Below are positions 23,595 to 34,958 of a DNA stretch of 64,000 nucleotides, piece after piece; within the stretch, counting starts at the first letter, position 1, and each line of letters starts with the position of its first letter. The notes under the pieces were generated by a model. It was not told where the DNA came from. It saw only the letters and a list, made by a program, of their open reading frames with translations, and did no database searches. The DNA lies in the NCBI GenBank assembly GCA_038373865.1, contig JAXGGA010001040.1:1-64000 (forward strand). Direction: 5' to 3'. This stretch comes from Uloborus plumipes. Its lineage: Eukaryota > Arthropoda > Arachnida > Araneae > Uloboridae. A program made the translations under genes and the position numbers.

Positions 23595-24493
23595 TACAGG
23601 GTGCGACAGAGAAACTTGCTGATTTTAATTGGATGCTAATTAGCAAGGAGTGGTCAGAAAAGAGTTGGAAGAGTCTCATTTTAAAGAGAGGGTTCTGAAG
23701 TTTTGTTATCTCATAGTTTAATGGTAGCCATGCGTTGGACAAAGGAGCAACGAGCGTTCGCCGCCGAATCTTGCTCTTCAAATAATCTTTCGGTGGTCGC
23801 CACTAAACGTGTCTTCCGAACTCGGTTCAAAATTCAGGCCGCTGTTCCCATTCCTGGCTAGGAATCGACTGTTTTGTGGGTGAAAACATTCAGGTAAAGT
23901 GAGAGTGTGGCAAACAGAGGCCCAGGAGGTCAACGGATTTCCAGAACCCTAGAAAACGTCGAAAAAGTGAGGGAGTCGTTTTTGCGCTCTAGGCATTCGG
24001 CGAGTAAACACGCTGCTGATTTGGGAATTTTTGATTGGACACTGAGACGAATTCTTCACAACAAACTCCAGTTTCATCCCTACAAACTTGCTGTGGTTCA
24101 CCAGTTGAGTGATAACGTCTCCTTGAAAGGTGACGTACCGTGGCCGGCCCGCTCTTCCGATTTGACACTCTGTGACTATTTTTTATTGGGGTATCTCAAA
24201 TCGATCATTTACAACGACAAAGCCCCGGACTCTGCAACGCCTGGAGAACAGCATCTGGCTTACTATCACCAACATCCCATCAGTCGATATGCTCGAAAGA
24301 GTGCAACAAATCTAGGGTACATGAGTGCATCATTAACAGGGGCCGTCATTCTTCCCGATGTAGTTTTTAAATCTAACTAATATAAAAATTCAGAATGGGT
24401 ACCATATCTTATAAAAAGTAGTAAATTGATACATGATGTACTTTCCCCTTAGTTGACTTTTCAAGTCTGCAAGTTTCTCCGCCGCACCCTGTA
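23595..24493 (+). mobile_element. Internally deleted mariner-like element
   Basis: The ends CAGGGTGCGACAGAGAAACT and GCAAGTTTCTCCGCCGCACCCTG form a TIR of about 24 bp with one small mismatch block, inside TA dinucleotides at 23595-23596 and 24492-24493. The 895-bp length is short because the gene has lost its middle (see 23721-24380). Nested in the Helitron 23050-24726. Confidence 0.85.
23721..24380 (+). pseudogene. mariner-superfamily transposase, catalytic core deleted
   Basis: The frame begins MVAMRWTKEQRAFAAESCSS and carries an N-terminal helix-turn-helix region. It has in-frame stops near 23860 (TAG) and 23894 (TAA), then continues uninterrupted from 23907 to 24380. The HAADLGIFDWTLRRILHNKL block matches the second helix-turn-helix of IS630/mariner-type transposases. 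After HQLSDNVSLK the protein jumps directly to GDVPWPARSSDLTLCDYFLL. In relatives, about 150 residues with the first two catalytic Asp lie between these points. Only the last acidic site (SSDLTLCDYF) remains. The end, LPDVVFKSN, is a normal C-terminus. Cannot be active; it is a typical internal-deletion derivative. Confidence 0.85.
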
Positions 24494-24726
24494 CCAAGCT
24501 TATAACATTTCCGATTTACCTAAACATTATTTGTAGCTTGCATTTGTATTTAAGGTGTGTAAAAGTTTGTGTTTTTTAGTTTGTCCAGTCAGAAAAAATT
24601 GCCATTGTTTACAGAAGTAGCCATTGTGTGTATAGATATGCACTTTAATGTTGAAAAATTCATGAACGAGTGTCACTAAAATACCATACCCGGCCGAAAC
24701 CCGGGCAGGGCCGGGTACCCGGCTAG

Positions 24727-27083
24727 TTAGAAATAATTAAAAACAACAACAATGAAGCACAGCCATTCTTTCCCAGTTTTTAATTTAATAATGTAATAAT
24801 ATTTAATTTAATAACATACTGAAAAAATAAGAATTTTGCTCTCATGTGTCAATTGCAACTTTTTACATTTAAAGCTGATGACATTGAATTTGTAAAAATG
24901 AAATTATGCTTAAGCGTTCATTGATTGGTAAGATTTCTCTATACGTTCAAAATTTGTAAAAATATTACACAAAGGATTTGTTTTTGGATATACTACTAAG
25001 TGAAATTTTCGGTTCGTTGTGTTTCGTCAAAGAAAAAAAAATATGCATAAAAAAGTAAATAAGTTTTGGGAGGAAATAGTAAATGGAAACTAATAACGAA
25101 CTAATTTAAAATTTCCTAGTGCATTTACTCATTTTCAGCAAGTAATCAATTTTTCCAAGTACTATTACTTTATATCAATCCAAACCCAGGCAAGATAGAA
25201 AATATTATAGATGTAAAAATAGAATTTTCCTAGCTTGAATGCCTCTTTTGAAGCTAAGCTTTGAAGCTTAGATATGATAAAGAGAAGTTTTCAACTTTAG
25301 ATTTGAGCGCACTGCTTTTGGGACCCAAGTATAAGAAAAGCAGCTTAAATTTTTATGCAGTCCTATAGATCATGGCTCCAACAGAAGCCTGCTAATATGG
25401 CCTTAAAGTGATCGTGGCTTTCGAGTTTTCTTCCTTGAGTAGCCATTTGAAGCAGCACGTACATTTTTAGTAAGGTTGATCGTAGTGGTGAACTGTATTG
25501 ATTGCAGCCAAATTTAAGCAATTCAAAAATAAGTGCGTTAGCTTTACACTTAAACAAAAGGCAGCGAGATTGAGTAAAAAATATTTCACCCAGATTTGGA
25601 GAGAGAAGTTTTTCTCAAAATGCAAAAAATAAAATGGCTTTAAGTTAACATTTTCTTTTCTGCCAGTTACATCTCGCTTTAAAAAGAAAGAAAGCCAATA
25701 AACTCGATCTGTGTATCTGTCTGTGGCACTCTAGCATCTAAACGGCTGGATCTATTTCGAAAAAAAAAAATCCTTTTTGAAAGGTGAGTTAATCGAGAAT
25801 GTGCTTAGTTGTCTCCTCTTCGAATGGTACTAATTTTTAAGGATATTAATTAAAAACCTTTAAAAGGTTTTTCAAGATTTTTTAAGTGCAAACATTCTTG
25901 AAAATTAAAAAAAAATAGTACCAAAAGAAAGAGTATTTTTTTTTTCTGAATCTGATAGAATGTGTTTAACTTCCATGTTATTTAAAACTCGAATTCTAAC
26001 GTATTTTAGGAATTACGGCAATTTCTTCATTTACACGATTGGAAACCGAAGTTATTGTTGACCGACAAGAAAAGAAAACTGATTTAAAATGTTTATCTGT
26101 TGTCCGTTTCTATTTGTTATCAATTAAAATAATTATAATTGATTTTAAGACTTTTAAATTAATTTTTGATTTTCCATTTTTGTTCTGTTTTTGCGGCTAG
26201 CAAATTTAACTAGTGAGGATTATTTTTCCTTTAACTTGTTTATCACATCTTCTCGCAAACAATTAAATATGTTTAATCGTTAAGTGCTTTCCCACCACTG
26301 AAGTTCGTTTTAATATGATGTCGGAAATTAATTTTTAATTTAATCTTAGTACTTTTTTTACATATCTTATTTGTTTTAATTGAAAAGTTGATTTACTCAT
26401 TGCAAAGTGATGTAAAATGATAAAATGATGCGGAACTGTTTTAAAAAAACCAATTTTTCACATGTGGCGCTTAAAATTATAACTTTTAAAAGAACAGAAT
26501 TATCAGATGTCTGCAATTTTAGATTGCAAAAATATAAATACGAATTCAAGTTCTTTTAAAAGTCAGTTTCTTTATCTGTGTAAGACCTTATACGCACCCA
26601 GTACTTTCATGATACACCACCATCAAGGGATACAAAAAAAAAAGTCGTCATTTCATTCTTGAAGACTCTTAAGAAAAAATGGAAAAGTCACCACTAAAGA
26701 TTGATGTCACATGTGCTCCTTTAATGTAATAAGAGATGATTAAAATTCTATTCGTTCAAAGAAACCAGATGCGACGGTTAACAATATTCAAAACTTCAAG
26801 ATTTATTGCATATGATAATTTTCATTAATTTTCATTGTACATCTATTGTTCAGCTTCAGATACTATTCCTTGTAAAATTTGTTTCTGAATGTTGAAATGA
26901 AGTTTCTATGGATAACTTAGTTTTAAGGAACAAATAAATACATAGTTGGATAATTGCCTAATTTGTCTTATAGTTTGTTGCCAACTAGCTTTTAGGCAAT
27001 TGTCCAATTTCCAACAAACATTTTCGTTAAAAGACAATCCGGCATGCCTCTTATTTCAGCAATTATATTCTTGTAAATTAGAA
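24727..27083. other. No gene recognised
   Basis: AT-rich DNA. A 16-bp inverted repeat TTGGATAATTGCCTAA/TTAGGCAATTGTCCAA (26946-26961 and 26992-27007) could form a small stem-loop. No other signals were seen. Confidence 0.45.
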
Positions 27084-27385
27084 TTCCTTTCATATATATA
27101 GGAGCTAAAACAGCGAATTCATTTTAAAAAATATGGATACAGAAGCTCATTTATTATTTGTTACGTTTTGTTGAACTATTTCATCGTATTTGTATTAAAA
27201 AGTAAAGTATAATTAAAGCTAAATTTTAGAAATCTTCCTTTCATATATATAGGAGCTAAAACAGCGAATTCATTTTAAAAAATATGGATACAGAAGCTCA
27301 TTTATTATTTGTTACGTTTTGTTGAACTATTTCATCGTATTTGTATTAAAAAGTAAAGTATAATTAAAGCTAAATTTTAGAAACT
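27084..27385. repeat. Exact 151-bp tandem duplication
   Basis: The unit beginning TTCCTTTCATATATATAGGA at 27084 is repeated from 27235 with no difference that I can find until its last bases. It is AT-rich and non-coding. Either it arose very recently or it is an assembly artefact. Confidence 0.9.
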
Positions 27386-29294
27386 TCAAATAAATGATAA
27401 AAGTTACATAAATAGCGTTTTTATGTCACTGCTACACTTTAATAAGAACGTATGTTTATTATTAGAAAACACAAATCTCCCAGAATATATTGGTCAATAG
27501 ACTTCTGCTTATCAAAGAGAAAACTAAAATATTTCTGTTTATGAGAAAACAATCTAATAAAGTAGCATTTCAGGCAAAAAAGATCGATATTGATCAGAAA
27601 GTATTTACGGTCATGGCTGGTAAATAATTTTTAAAAAGGAAAATTTAAGCTGTAGAGAACGTATTACACTACCTCCATTACGTCAAGTTTGGTTCTTTAT
27701 CTTGCCCCGGTAGGAAACTTGACGGTTAATCTTTTGTTATTAATCTGAAATATGGTGCAGAAAGAAAGCAGTAATTTTATGCTCAATGAATTTAAAGTTT
27801 CTGCGGAGCAGATTTTTTTTAAGTTTCATGCTTTAACTATTGTAATATTTTTGGATAGTATAGATATAGTTTTGTAAACATATTTATGAAGAATAAAATA
27901 ACATTGAAAGAAAAGTATAGCTTTCTGGGTTTTGAGTACAGTTTTCTGTTTCATTCTTTGGGATGGTTTATAATTTATATTTGTGCTTCACAATATATGT
28001 AGTCTACAGCCTGAAGGAAATAATAAAAATCGGTGTTTTTCTGAAAAGATTTCTGATTAATGGGGAATATTTTTTATTTAAATGAGTTTATAAAGTTAGA
28101 AAAGTAAATTTTGAAAGTATTTCTTTTCGTGCAATATACATTGGCATTTCAGCCTACCAATAACGACCTTCCGTTGATCGTCTTGGTATTTCCTAAAAAA
28201 TACTAGGCGGTATCCAGGCTAAGAATTTAAAGAACATCGCTTGCGGCGACATTGAAGAACATGTTGATGAAGAAAAAAATACATATCAGGAAAAGACCTG
28301 TGGAAATTTTCAATTCTTAAAGATATTTACAAAATAAAATCAATAGGATTTTTAACAACGCATTAGTAATAGATTTATTTTAAAAATTGGGTCAAGGTCT
28401 AGGTGAATATTTACCCTTATTTTAGAGAGGGGAGGGTGTACTTGACTGCTATAGATCTGATGTGAATGTTACAGATCTGACACATATTACATATTTCATG
28501 CTAAATGTGGATGATGTATTCATAACCTTTATAATTTATGTGAATAATACAATTTACGCTAACTAGGGTTTCTCAACAGGAGCCACATGGGGGCCTATTT
28601 TGGTGGCCCTCTTGGGAGTCACAGGAAAAAAAAAAAATAGGGGACCAGAGTAAAACATACGTAAAGAGGTGCTCCACGCTTCAAAGGAGGCCCCGACTGA
28701 ATTATGGCATTCTGTTTAAAAAATAACAATGCAGTACAGTTCTCCATTAATTTTAGCTACACCTCATGAACTAAATAAATGACAAAAGAATATGTATCTT
28801 ACAGAACTCTAAATAAAACAACAGCTCGTTTAGTTCTGTCAAGAACTAAACAAGCCTACTTTCCCGTACATCGACATTGGCATTCTAGCATCTGATCATT
28901 ATTCTCTTGATTATCTGAGACTAAAAATTATGTCAAACATACCTTTTTAGCAATTAAAGCTGATTTCTAAAAGCAAAATATACCCCTCTCATCACATGAA
29001 ATAGACACATAAAAACTAAATAAATGAATAAATAAAGTTTTGTCGCACCTTTTAAAGAATGTAACTGTTACAGTTCTTCTGTAGAAAAATTCCTCAATTG
29101 CTTTCAAAAAAAAAAAAAAAATTAAAAGTACAAAGTCAAAACACATTTTATCAAAAAAAAAAAAAAAAAAACCTCATCCGTTGATAAAATGTCTCGCATT
29201 TCACTTTTAATCCGTTGCCAGTTGTTAAATATAAATAAAGAATAAAATGAGCTCGTGAATGAAACATTTTTGTTACAAAAAAAATCGTCTGCCA
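27386..29294. other. No gene recognised
   Basis: AT-rich DNA. A block near 28568-28700 with GGGTTTCTCAACAGGAGCCA and GGGGGCC runs resembles a truncated hAT terminus without a visible partner. A tracts occur at about 28626-28638 and 29106-29170. Confidence 0.45.
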
Positions 29295-29296
29295 AA

Positions 29297-29338
<42 letters not shown>

Positions 29339-29350
29339 AATAAAATAAAA
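29295..29350. repeat. (AAT)n/(AAAT)n microsatellite
   Basis: About eleven AAT units followed by AAAT units. Confidence 0.92.
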
Positions 29351-29584
29351 CAAATGAATAAATAAACCAAAAATCGTCTGCATAGTCAGTCATTTTTTTT
29401 CTGAGCCTGCATTTCCGCCATGTTTGCGGAGTCGGAGTCGGAATCAGAGTCCTCACAGAAGATTATTCAGAAAAGTACTTTACAAACATTATTTATCAAA
29501 ACCATTTTCTTACAAAGTTAGTTTGAAGGAAATCTGACTTTAAGTTCAGGATCAACGTTCAACTTAAATTCCCCGTAGGCGCTA

Positions 29585-29790
29585 ATGTTAAATTTTTTTT
29601 CTGAACGGTTCAATATTGAACGAAAAATGGTTCAAATCAAAAAGCGAAATATGGGAATGAGCTGTACTCGCCGAGATCTTTCCAACAAAAAAAAGTTTGT
29701 CCAAATCGGAATGTTCATTCAAAAGTTATTAGGGGGGGGGGGGCAGACAGACCGACCGACCGACCGACCGACCAACAGACCGATAGATCG
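29585..29790. repeat. Dispersed repeat with (GACC)n and G tract
   Basis: The stretch with AAGTTTGTCCAAATCGGAAT and TTCATTCAAAAGTTATTAGG is the reverse complement of the repeat at 3460-3740. A G run (about 29732-29743) and a (GACC)n array (about 29746-29774) replace its C-rich side. No coding. Confidence 0.55.
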
Positions 29791-29869
29791 TCACACAAAT
29801 TCCCCATCTCAATACCCTACTTTCAAATTTTTAATTTTTCAAAAACATTTTACCTTTTTATTTTTTTGA

Positions 29870-29926
29870 CTTGGCGATATTTTTTGGTCTTGGCGATATT
29901 TTTTGAACTTGGCGATATTTTTTGGA
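29870..29926. repeat. 19-bp tandem repeat, three units
   Basis: Three units of CTTGGCGATATTTTTTGGT start at 29870, 29889 and 29908. Confidence 0.85.
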
Positions 29927-30061
29927 TGCATTAAGCTACTTTTAATCCTTTTTTCGTCTTTCTTTTATTTTTAACGGGAAAGTAGGCTAAAAAAACAAAC
30001 ACAAAAAGTTAGAGTTTCTTCTCGCATAACATTTTTGGATATGTGTCTGAGCACGATAGTT

Positions 30062-30499
30062 CTGTACCTCAGAACCAGACTAACGTAAGTCCATTTTCGT
30101 CATTTTTCAGTAGAGGGGAAAAACGATGTATTCAACAATCGTTTTTCCCCTCTACCGAAAAATGACGAAAATGGACTTACGTTAGGGTATAACTTTGATA
30201 TACCCCCCCCCCAAAAAATTACTCGCCAAATCTGGAACTCCCTACGTACTCTTTAGGGTTGCTATTTCCTATTTTGGTGTTGCCAATTTAGGTTTTTACA
30301 GCTAATTTAGGTTTTTGCTGTTGCCAAATTTAGTATTTTCTTGCATTTGTACCATTTTTTGAGTTTATTTTTCAAAGTTTTGTGGCAATAATTTTTGTGG
30401 CAACAGGTTTTTTGCTTGGCGAGAAAAAAAAGTCGCCAAATTTCCGATTTGGGGCTTATATCAAAGTAGTTCCTACGTTAGTCTGGTTCTGAGGTACAG
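30062..30499. mobile_element. Fold-back MITE, copy 2, split by an insertion
   Basis: The same palindrome as 5966-6107, flanked by AGTT on each side. The right arm is cut after GGACTTACGTTAG (30185) and resumes at 30474 as TACGTTAGTCTGGTTCTGAG, so a 288-bp element has been inserted 18 bp from the right end. Confidence 0.88.
30186..30473. mobile_element. hAT-like MITE inserted in a fold-back MITE
   Basis: 288 bp with ends GGTATAACTTTGATATA and TATATCAAAGTAGTTCC (imperfect TIR of about 17 bp). The 8-bp target TACGTTAG is duplicated exactly (30178-30185 and 30474-30481). The uninterrupted host copy at 5966 proves the empty site. The interior has several TTGCCAAATTTAG/TCGCCAAAT motifs and a C run. 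No coding. Confidence 0.9.
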
Positions 30500-32815
30500 A
30501 GTTTAACTCACAAGAAAAGGCTCTTAAATGACACGTTCTGATTTAAATTAAAAAAAAAGCTGGAATTAACATTCATGAGACCCAACTTATTTCGTTACTA
30601 ACGCAGTTTAAACAATGTTCTTTAACACACAATATAACTACAAGACATGTAACAAACAATGAAAATCATTCTGTGTTACCGGCATCTTTGTAATGATTTG
30701 GCAAACATCCGCTATTACTATTGAAAGCATCCGTTATTATTAAATATTGAAAGCATTATTACGTGAAGAAGCAATTCAGTAATAAATGGATTGAATATTA
30801 TTTTCATTTACTCAACCTTCAAAAGTTTTTTTTTTTTTTTTTTTTACCGTGACTCTTTGACTACGAGTTCTCCAAATCTATTATATTCCAATTGATTCAA
30901 AAGATAGGATGGGTGAAAAATTCCTGCCTTTTACACGTGTTCTCAAGTAAAAAAGAATATATTTAGCAATAAAAAACCACTTTCTCATAAAAATGACCTT
31001 TCAAAAAACAGCAAAAGGACAAAAAAATTACCCAAGTAAGTTATATAAAGCAACAGCGCAAGCTATTTTTATAGCTTAGTTTCTGAATTAAACGAAGAGT
31101 TTTGACATTTACTTTCCTCTAGGGCGAATTAAAACATGGTAAAACATTGAAGATTTAAGTGAAACATCAAAGAGCTCTTGTTGATTCTTCTGCACAAAGA
31201 GCATTTGATGTGTAGAAAGGTCTTGATCACAAACGCGGAGCTGGGTAAATTTCAACAAGTTCAAATCCTGTATGAATATTTTCATTTGCGACAATTCCAT
31301 TGCGTTTGCCCTCTATATTCGATTGATTTGTAAAGTCGTCATTTTTCACACGAAATCTGTCCGGGCATGGTTTTATAAACGTTAGTATAATTATAATACT
31401 ATTGCTCAGAAAATGAATCTATTACTTTGGTTTGAAAGAGGGCCAATTGAAGGTTGTTTTTTTTCTGATAAATCATGATAGGGGGTAAGTCCCCTTCCTA
31501 GTATAACTAGGTAGGGGACTGTGCTAGGTGACTGTGTTTTCGCTCTTTGTTGCGTAATATCTGCAAAACTATTGGAACATAATTAGTTACGAGACTACCT
31601 ATAAATTAAGGCACAAATCGTGGACATAATAACTAATATGTTTTATCATTAAAGTAATTGCAATTTATAAAATCACTTCCCAGAGGACTGTTTTCGCAAC
31701 GACCCCGATGCATATTTTCATCACAAATGTGGCTCTCAAACTAAGCAAAGTAATGTTTCAACACCGTTCTCTGCGATTTCGGCAAATTCACACTGATTAC
31801 TTTAAACTTCATACCAAAAAGAATTTGCAAAAGTTATATATTTTTCGTATTACAACTTTGAATTTGTTGCAGGGGACTGTTTGAAAAAAATGACAGAATT
31901 TACATGACAATTTTAAGTTATAGAAACACGTAATAACACCTTATTTCATAAGAAAAATGTAGCTTCATTATTCTATTTTTAGATATTAGATGCCAAATTT
32001 ATGTAGTGTTAATAGGTTTTTTGAAATACTATCTTTAACAGTTAGACTATGGGATTGGGACAGCCAGGGGACTGTGTTTTTGGCGCTTATAAAATTTCTA
32101 GAAAAAAATAGTAAATTGTTATCACTCCAGATACAATTGGGCCACAAAGTATTAATGCTTTACTTGTATTAAAAGCAATAATTATTTTATTATACTTTAT
32201 CATTTTTAAAATACTCGGTCCGGACGGCGAATTACCAGTTTACAGAGAATCGCCCATAGATCACTTTATTTAAGACTTTGTGCGAAATGTAGCATTTTGT
32301 ATCCCTATTTTTGGAATTTAGAGCGCACCACCTGTCGTAGTCTAGATTGTGTTCATGCTTATAGCTTTATTTCGTAAGAGTGAAATAAATTTATTTTTAA
32401 ATTTCTTTATACAATCCGCATTTTCATTGCTGATATAAAATATTTTATTCCAGCAAATACTTTAAAGCATATTTCTTTTTGAGAAAGGTAGTTAATTTCT
32501 TTTGCTAAAGTTATCAGGCTCAAGTCAAAAATTCCTCTTTTTTTCTTATTGGGTAGAAGGTAGTCGAAAACTCCCATATGAAGAAAAGGAATCGTGTACA
32601 GATTAAATAAAATGTCTTCAAAACGGGACCTATTAAAGTGGTTATCAGTGAAATAAAAGCTATGTTGTTTTACCTCCTCTGTAAAATAATTTGAGTAATA
32701 AAGAAATAATGCGCTTCAAGTTTACCTATCAGCTAGCAGTCTATTTGAAATCAAATGATGCAGAATTCGTATCTTCTGACAATAAAAATTGAAAGAATAA
32801 GTCGCATACAAAGCA
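30500..32815. other. No gene; recurring GGACTGT motif
   Basis: A T tract lies at about 30826-30844. Between 31510 and 32080 the motif AGGGGACTGTG or a close variant appears four times at roughly 170-195 bp spacing (about 31514, 31685, 31872, 32067), with weak similarity between. This may be an ancient tandem repeat. A minus-strand frame at 31109-31300 (63 codons) has no recognised domain. Confidence 0.4.
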
Positions 32816-32989
32816 CAGTCGAACCTTATTAAAACGAAAAATAAAAAACATTTAAAAGCAGTTCGTCTTAACCGTAGTTCGTTTTATCCGAAGAGCAATG
32901 CACTACCAACCATACATTGGAAATTTAAAATAAAATTCTACTTATCGGTAATTTGTTTTAAGCGTGGTTGAAGTATAGAGGTTCGACTG
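32816..32989. mobile_element. pogo/Tigger-like MITE
   Basis: 174 bp beginning CAGTCGAACCTTAT and ending ATAGAGGTTCGACTG, a terminus style seen in pogo-group elements. Flanks read CA on both sides rather than the expected TA. Interior motifs TTCGTCTTAACCG and TTCGTTTTATCCG repeat in both orientations. No coding. Confidence 0.65.
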
Positions 32990-33232
32990 CAAATGATTGC
33001 TTAAATAAGGCTATAACCTCTTAAATTACTTTTGAAATTTTAACTTCGAAGTGATTTGGGCGAAAAAGTGTGTTTTAAGAAGAAATATACGTTCAATTAC
33101 CCCAGAGATGCATTTCCCTTAAAATGAATAAAGATTTTGAATTGTACAAGTTCGAATTCTACATTTCCCTGCCTAAGATTTACTTTCATTTCTTAAAAAT
33201 ATCTTAACTTTTCAATTCTCGCCTGTATTTAT

Positions 33233-33804
33233 ATACTGTCGACCCAGCTTAAACGAATACTGTCGGTTCCAAGAAATTTTATTCGATTAAGCGGGGTATT
33301 TGATTAAGCGGGGAACTATTTTTTTACCTTTCCTTTTTTTCACAACTTTTGTCTCAAAACGTAATAATAACAAAGAAATAGCTATCTAAAGGAAATAATT
33401 AATGTTATTGGTAAAAAGATTGTGAAATAAGCAAAGTAAACAACAAAATAGTATAGTAATTTAGAAAAAAAAATTGTACAGTCGCATGAAAATCATAAAA
33501 AAGTAATTTACAACTTGTGTCGCGAAAAATTTGTTTTTCCGCCTTTTATTTCCTGAAACAGTCCACAATAGTGGTTTGCTTGCTCAAGGTCTTGTGGGAA
33601 CACTTTTATTTCATTCGACGTTTTGCTTAACAAACATTTTTGCATAAGCTGACAAATATTATTCGATTATCCGGGGAAATTATTCGATTAAGCGGGGATA
33701 TTTAACATTGTGTCAATGGGGAAATGTTCGGTTCCAAACGGTCTTATTCGTATAAGCAGGGTATTAGGTTATCCGTTACCCGATTAAGCGGGGCCTATAG
33801 TATA
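33233..33804. mobile_element. pogo-like MITE with TTCGATTAAGCGGGG repeats
   Basis: The left end TATACTGTCGACCCAGCTTA matches the complement of the right end (TAAGCGGGGCCTATAGTATA) at roughly 15 of 20 positions. ATTCGATTAAGCGGGG or variants occur five or more times inside. About 572 bp and non-coding. A Tc1 derivative is inserted right at its right edge in a TATATATA run. Confidence 0.55.
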
Positions 33805-33806
33805 TA

Positions 33807-34640
33807 TACACTCAGGCACATTGAAAATAGTGACCCAAGAAGAAAGCATCGGATTGAAATGAAATTTAATATACATAATGATACAGATGAGAGATTCACT
33901 TGATCTCAAAATCGAGACAATTGATCGAATACAGGGTGTGCAAGGACACAAATACAGAGCAACTTCAATAGCACGTTGGACCACCTCTAGCTGCAATACA
34001 TGCCGCCACACGGTCCGGCATTGAGTTGATTAGACGCTTGATGTTATCCTGAGACAGATGGGCCCACAAATTTGTAACAGCCAACTCCAAATCACGCACA
34101 GAGTGACACGATGGTATCTTACGTTTTAGCTGATCCCGCACATGCTCTATGGGGGATAAGTCGGGGGAGCGTCCCGGCCATGGAAGAGTCTGAAAATGAC
34201 GTAGGAAGTCTTGAGCAACTCTTGCTGTATGCGGACGAGCATTATCTTGCTGGAAAATAGCCCCTGTGAGACCATTTAGGAAAGGTACTACATGGGGTCG
34301 GAGAATATCATCAACGTAACGTTGGCCGGTTAAGTTTCCACTCATCACAATTAGATTGGACCGGCTATCATAGGATATGGCCCCCCAGATCATTACATCA
34401 GCTGTGCGGGCAGTGTGACGTAGAACAGTGTGGGAGGAATTGTACCGCTCACTTGGGCGCCTCTACACACGTATACGGTTATCATCAGTCCCTAAAACAA
34501 ACCGAGACTCATCACTAAACACAACTTTTTGCCAATCTGTGACATTCCACATTGATCTGGCTTGGCACCACTGTAAACGAAGTCGCTGATAAATCCGACG
34601 ATTTCTTCTTGGGTCGCTATTTTCAATGTGCCTGAGTGTA
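33807..34640 (-). mobile_element. Tc1 derivative lacking its DNA-binding half
   Basis: A TIR of about 37 bp, CACTCAGGCACATTGAAAAT at the left with its complement at the right, sits inside TA dinucleotides (33807-33808 and 34639-34640). The 830-bp body is about half a full Tc1: the right TIR joins directly to the transposase coding region near 34595, so the N-terminal coding part is deleted. Confidence 0.88.
33965..34595 (-). pseudogene. Tc1 transposase, catalytic half only
   Basis: The minus strand encodes LRLQWCQARSMWNVTDWQKV, then FSDESRF (first Asp), one in-frame TAG where relatives have a Trp (about 34465), VMIWGAISYDSR, FQQDNARPH (second Asp) and LSPIEHVRD (Glu). It ends AARGGPTCY. Between the second Asp and the Glu there are 32 residues instead of 34, because two are missing around RHFQTLPWP. 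The Trp of the usual HVWD is Arg. The whole helix-turn-helix region is gone. Non-functional, though the catalytic residues are present. Confidence 0.88.
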
Positions 34641-34958
34641 TAGTGATATTAGTGCCGTTCTTTTGGTTACAGCTAGCAGCTGGAAAAGCAATATCGAAAC
34701 AGTCAATATCCAATCATACCTGACAAAGATGAAACTTAGACATTCTGGTAGCATTATGTGTTACTATGACTGCAGGAAATCAGTTTTAGAGCATGGTGGT
34801 ATGTTTTAATCGAAGCAAATACGATCCTATCAAAAACAAATTGTTCAAAAATGCAAATCTCGCTTCCACCGTAAAAAGTTGTGAGATCTCAGACAAAACC
34901 AGGCCGGTTGTTTCAATTAGTATCTTGAGAAGCATCCATTAACAGCTTCATTATAAAT
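34641..34958. other. No gene recognised
   Basis: Short AT-rich spacer. Confidence 0.5.

Larger units (their letters stand above)
23050..24726 (+). mobile_element. Helitron containing a mariner relic
   Basis: Starts TCTATATACATAAAAG after A and ends GGTACCCGGCTAG before T. A strong GC hairpin (CCCGGCCGAAACCCGGGCAG region, about 24689-24722) precedes the CTAG. These are the TC/hairpin/CTRR and A-T insertion marks of Helitrons. No Rep-helicase frame is present. An 895-bp TIR element (23597-24491) sits inside, making up about half of the length. Confidence 0.7.

Noticed and set aside
26946..27007. microRNA hairpin
   Set aside because: Stem of only 16 bp with a 30-base loop; too short and unsupported.
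28568..28700. Complete hAT element starting GGGTTTCTCAACAGGAG
   Set aside because: No matching right terminus or 8-bp duplication found; reported only as debris.
31109..31300. Minus-strand frame of 63 codons that reads rather protein-like
   Set aside because: Two overlapping frames look equally plausible, neither has a known domain, and there are no splice or start features I would trust; left as unassigned.
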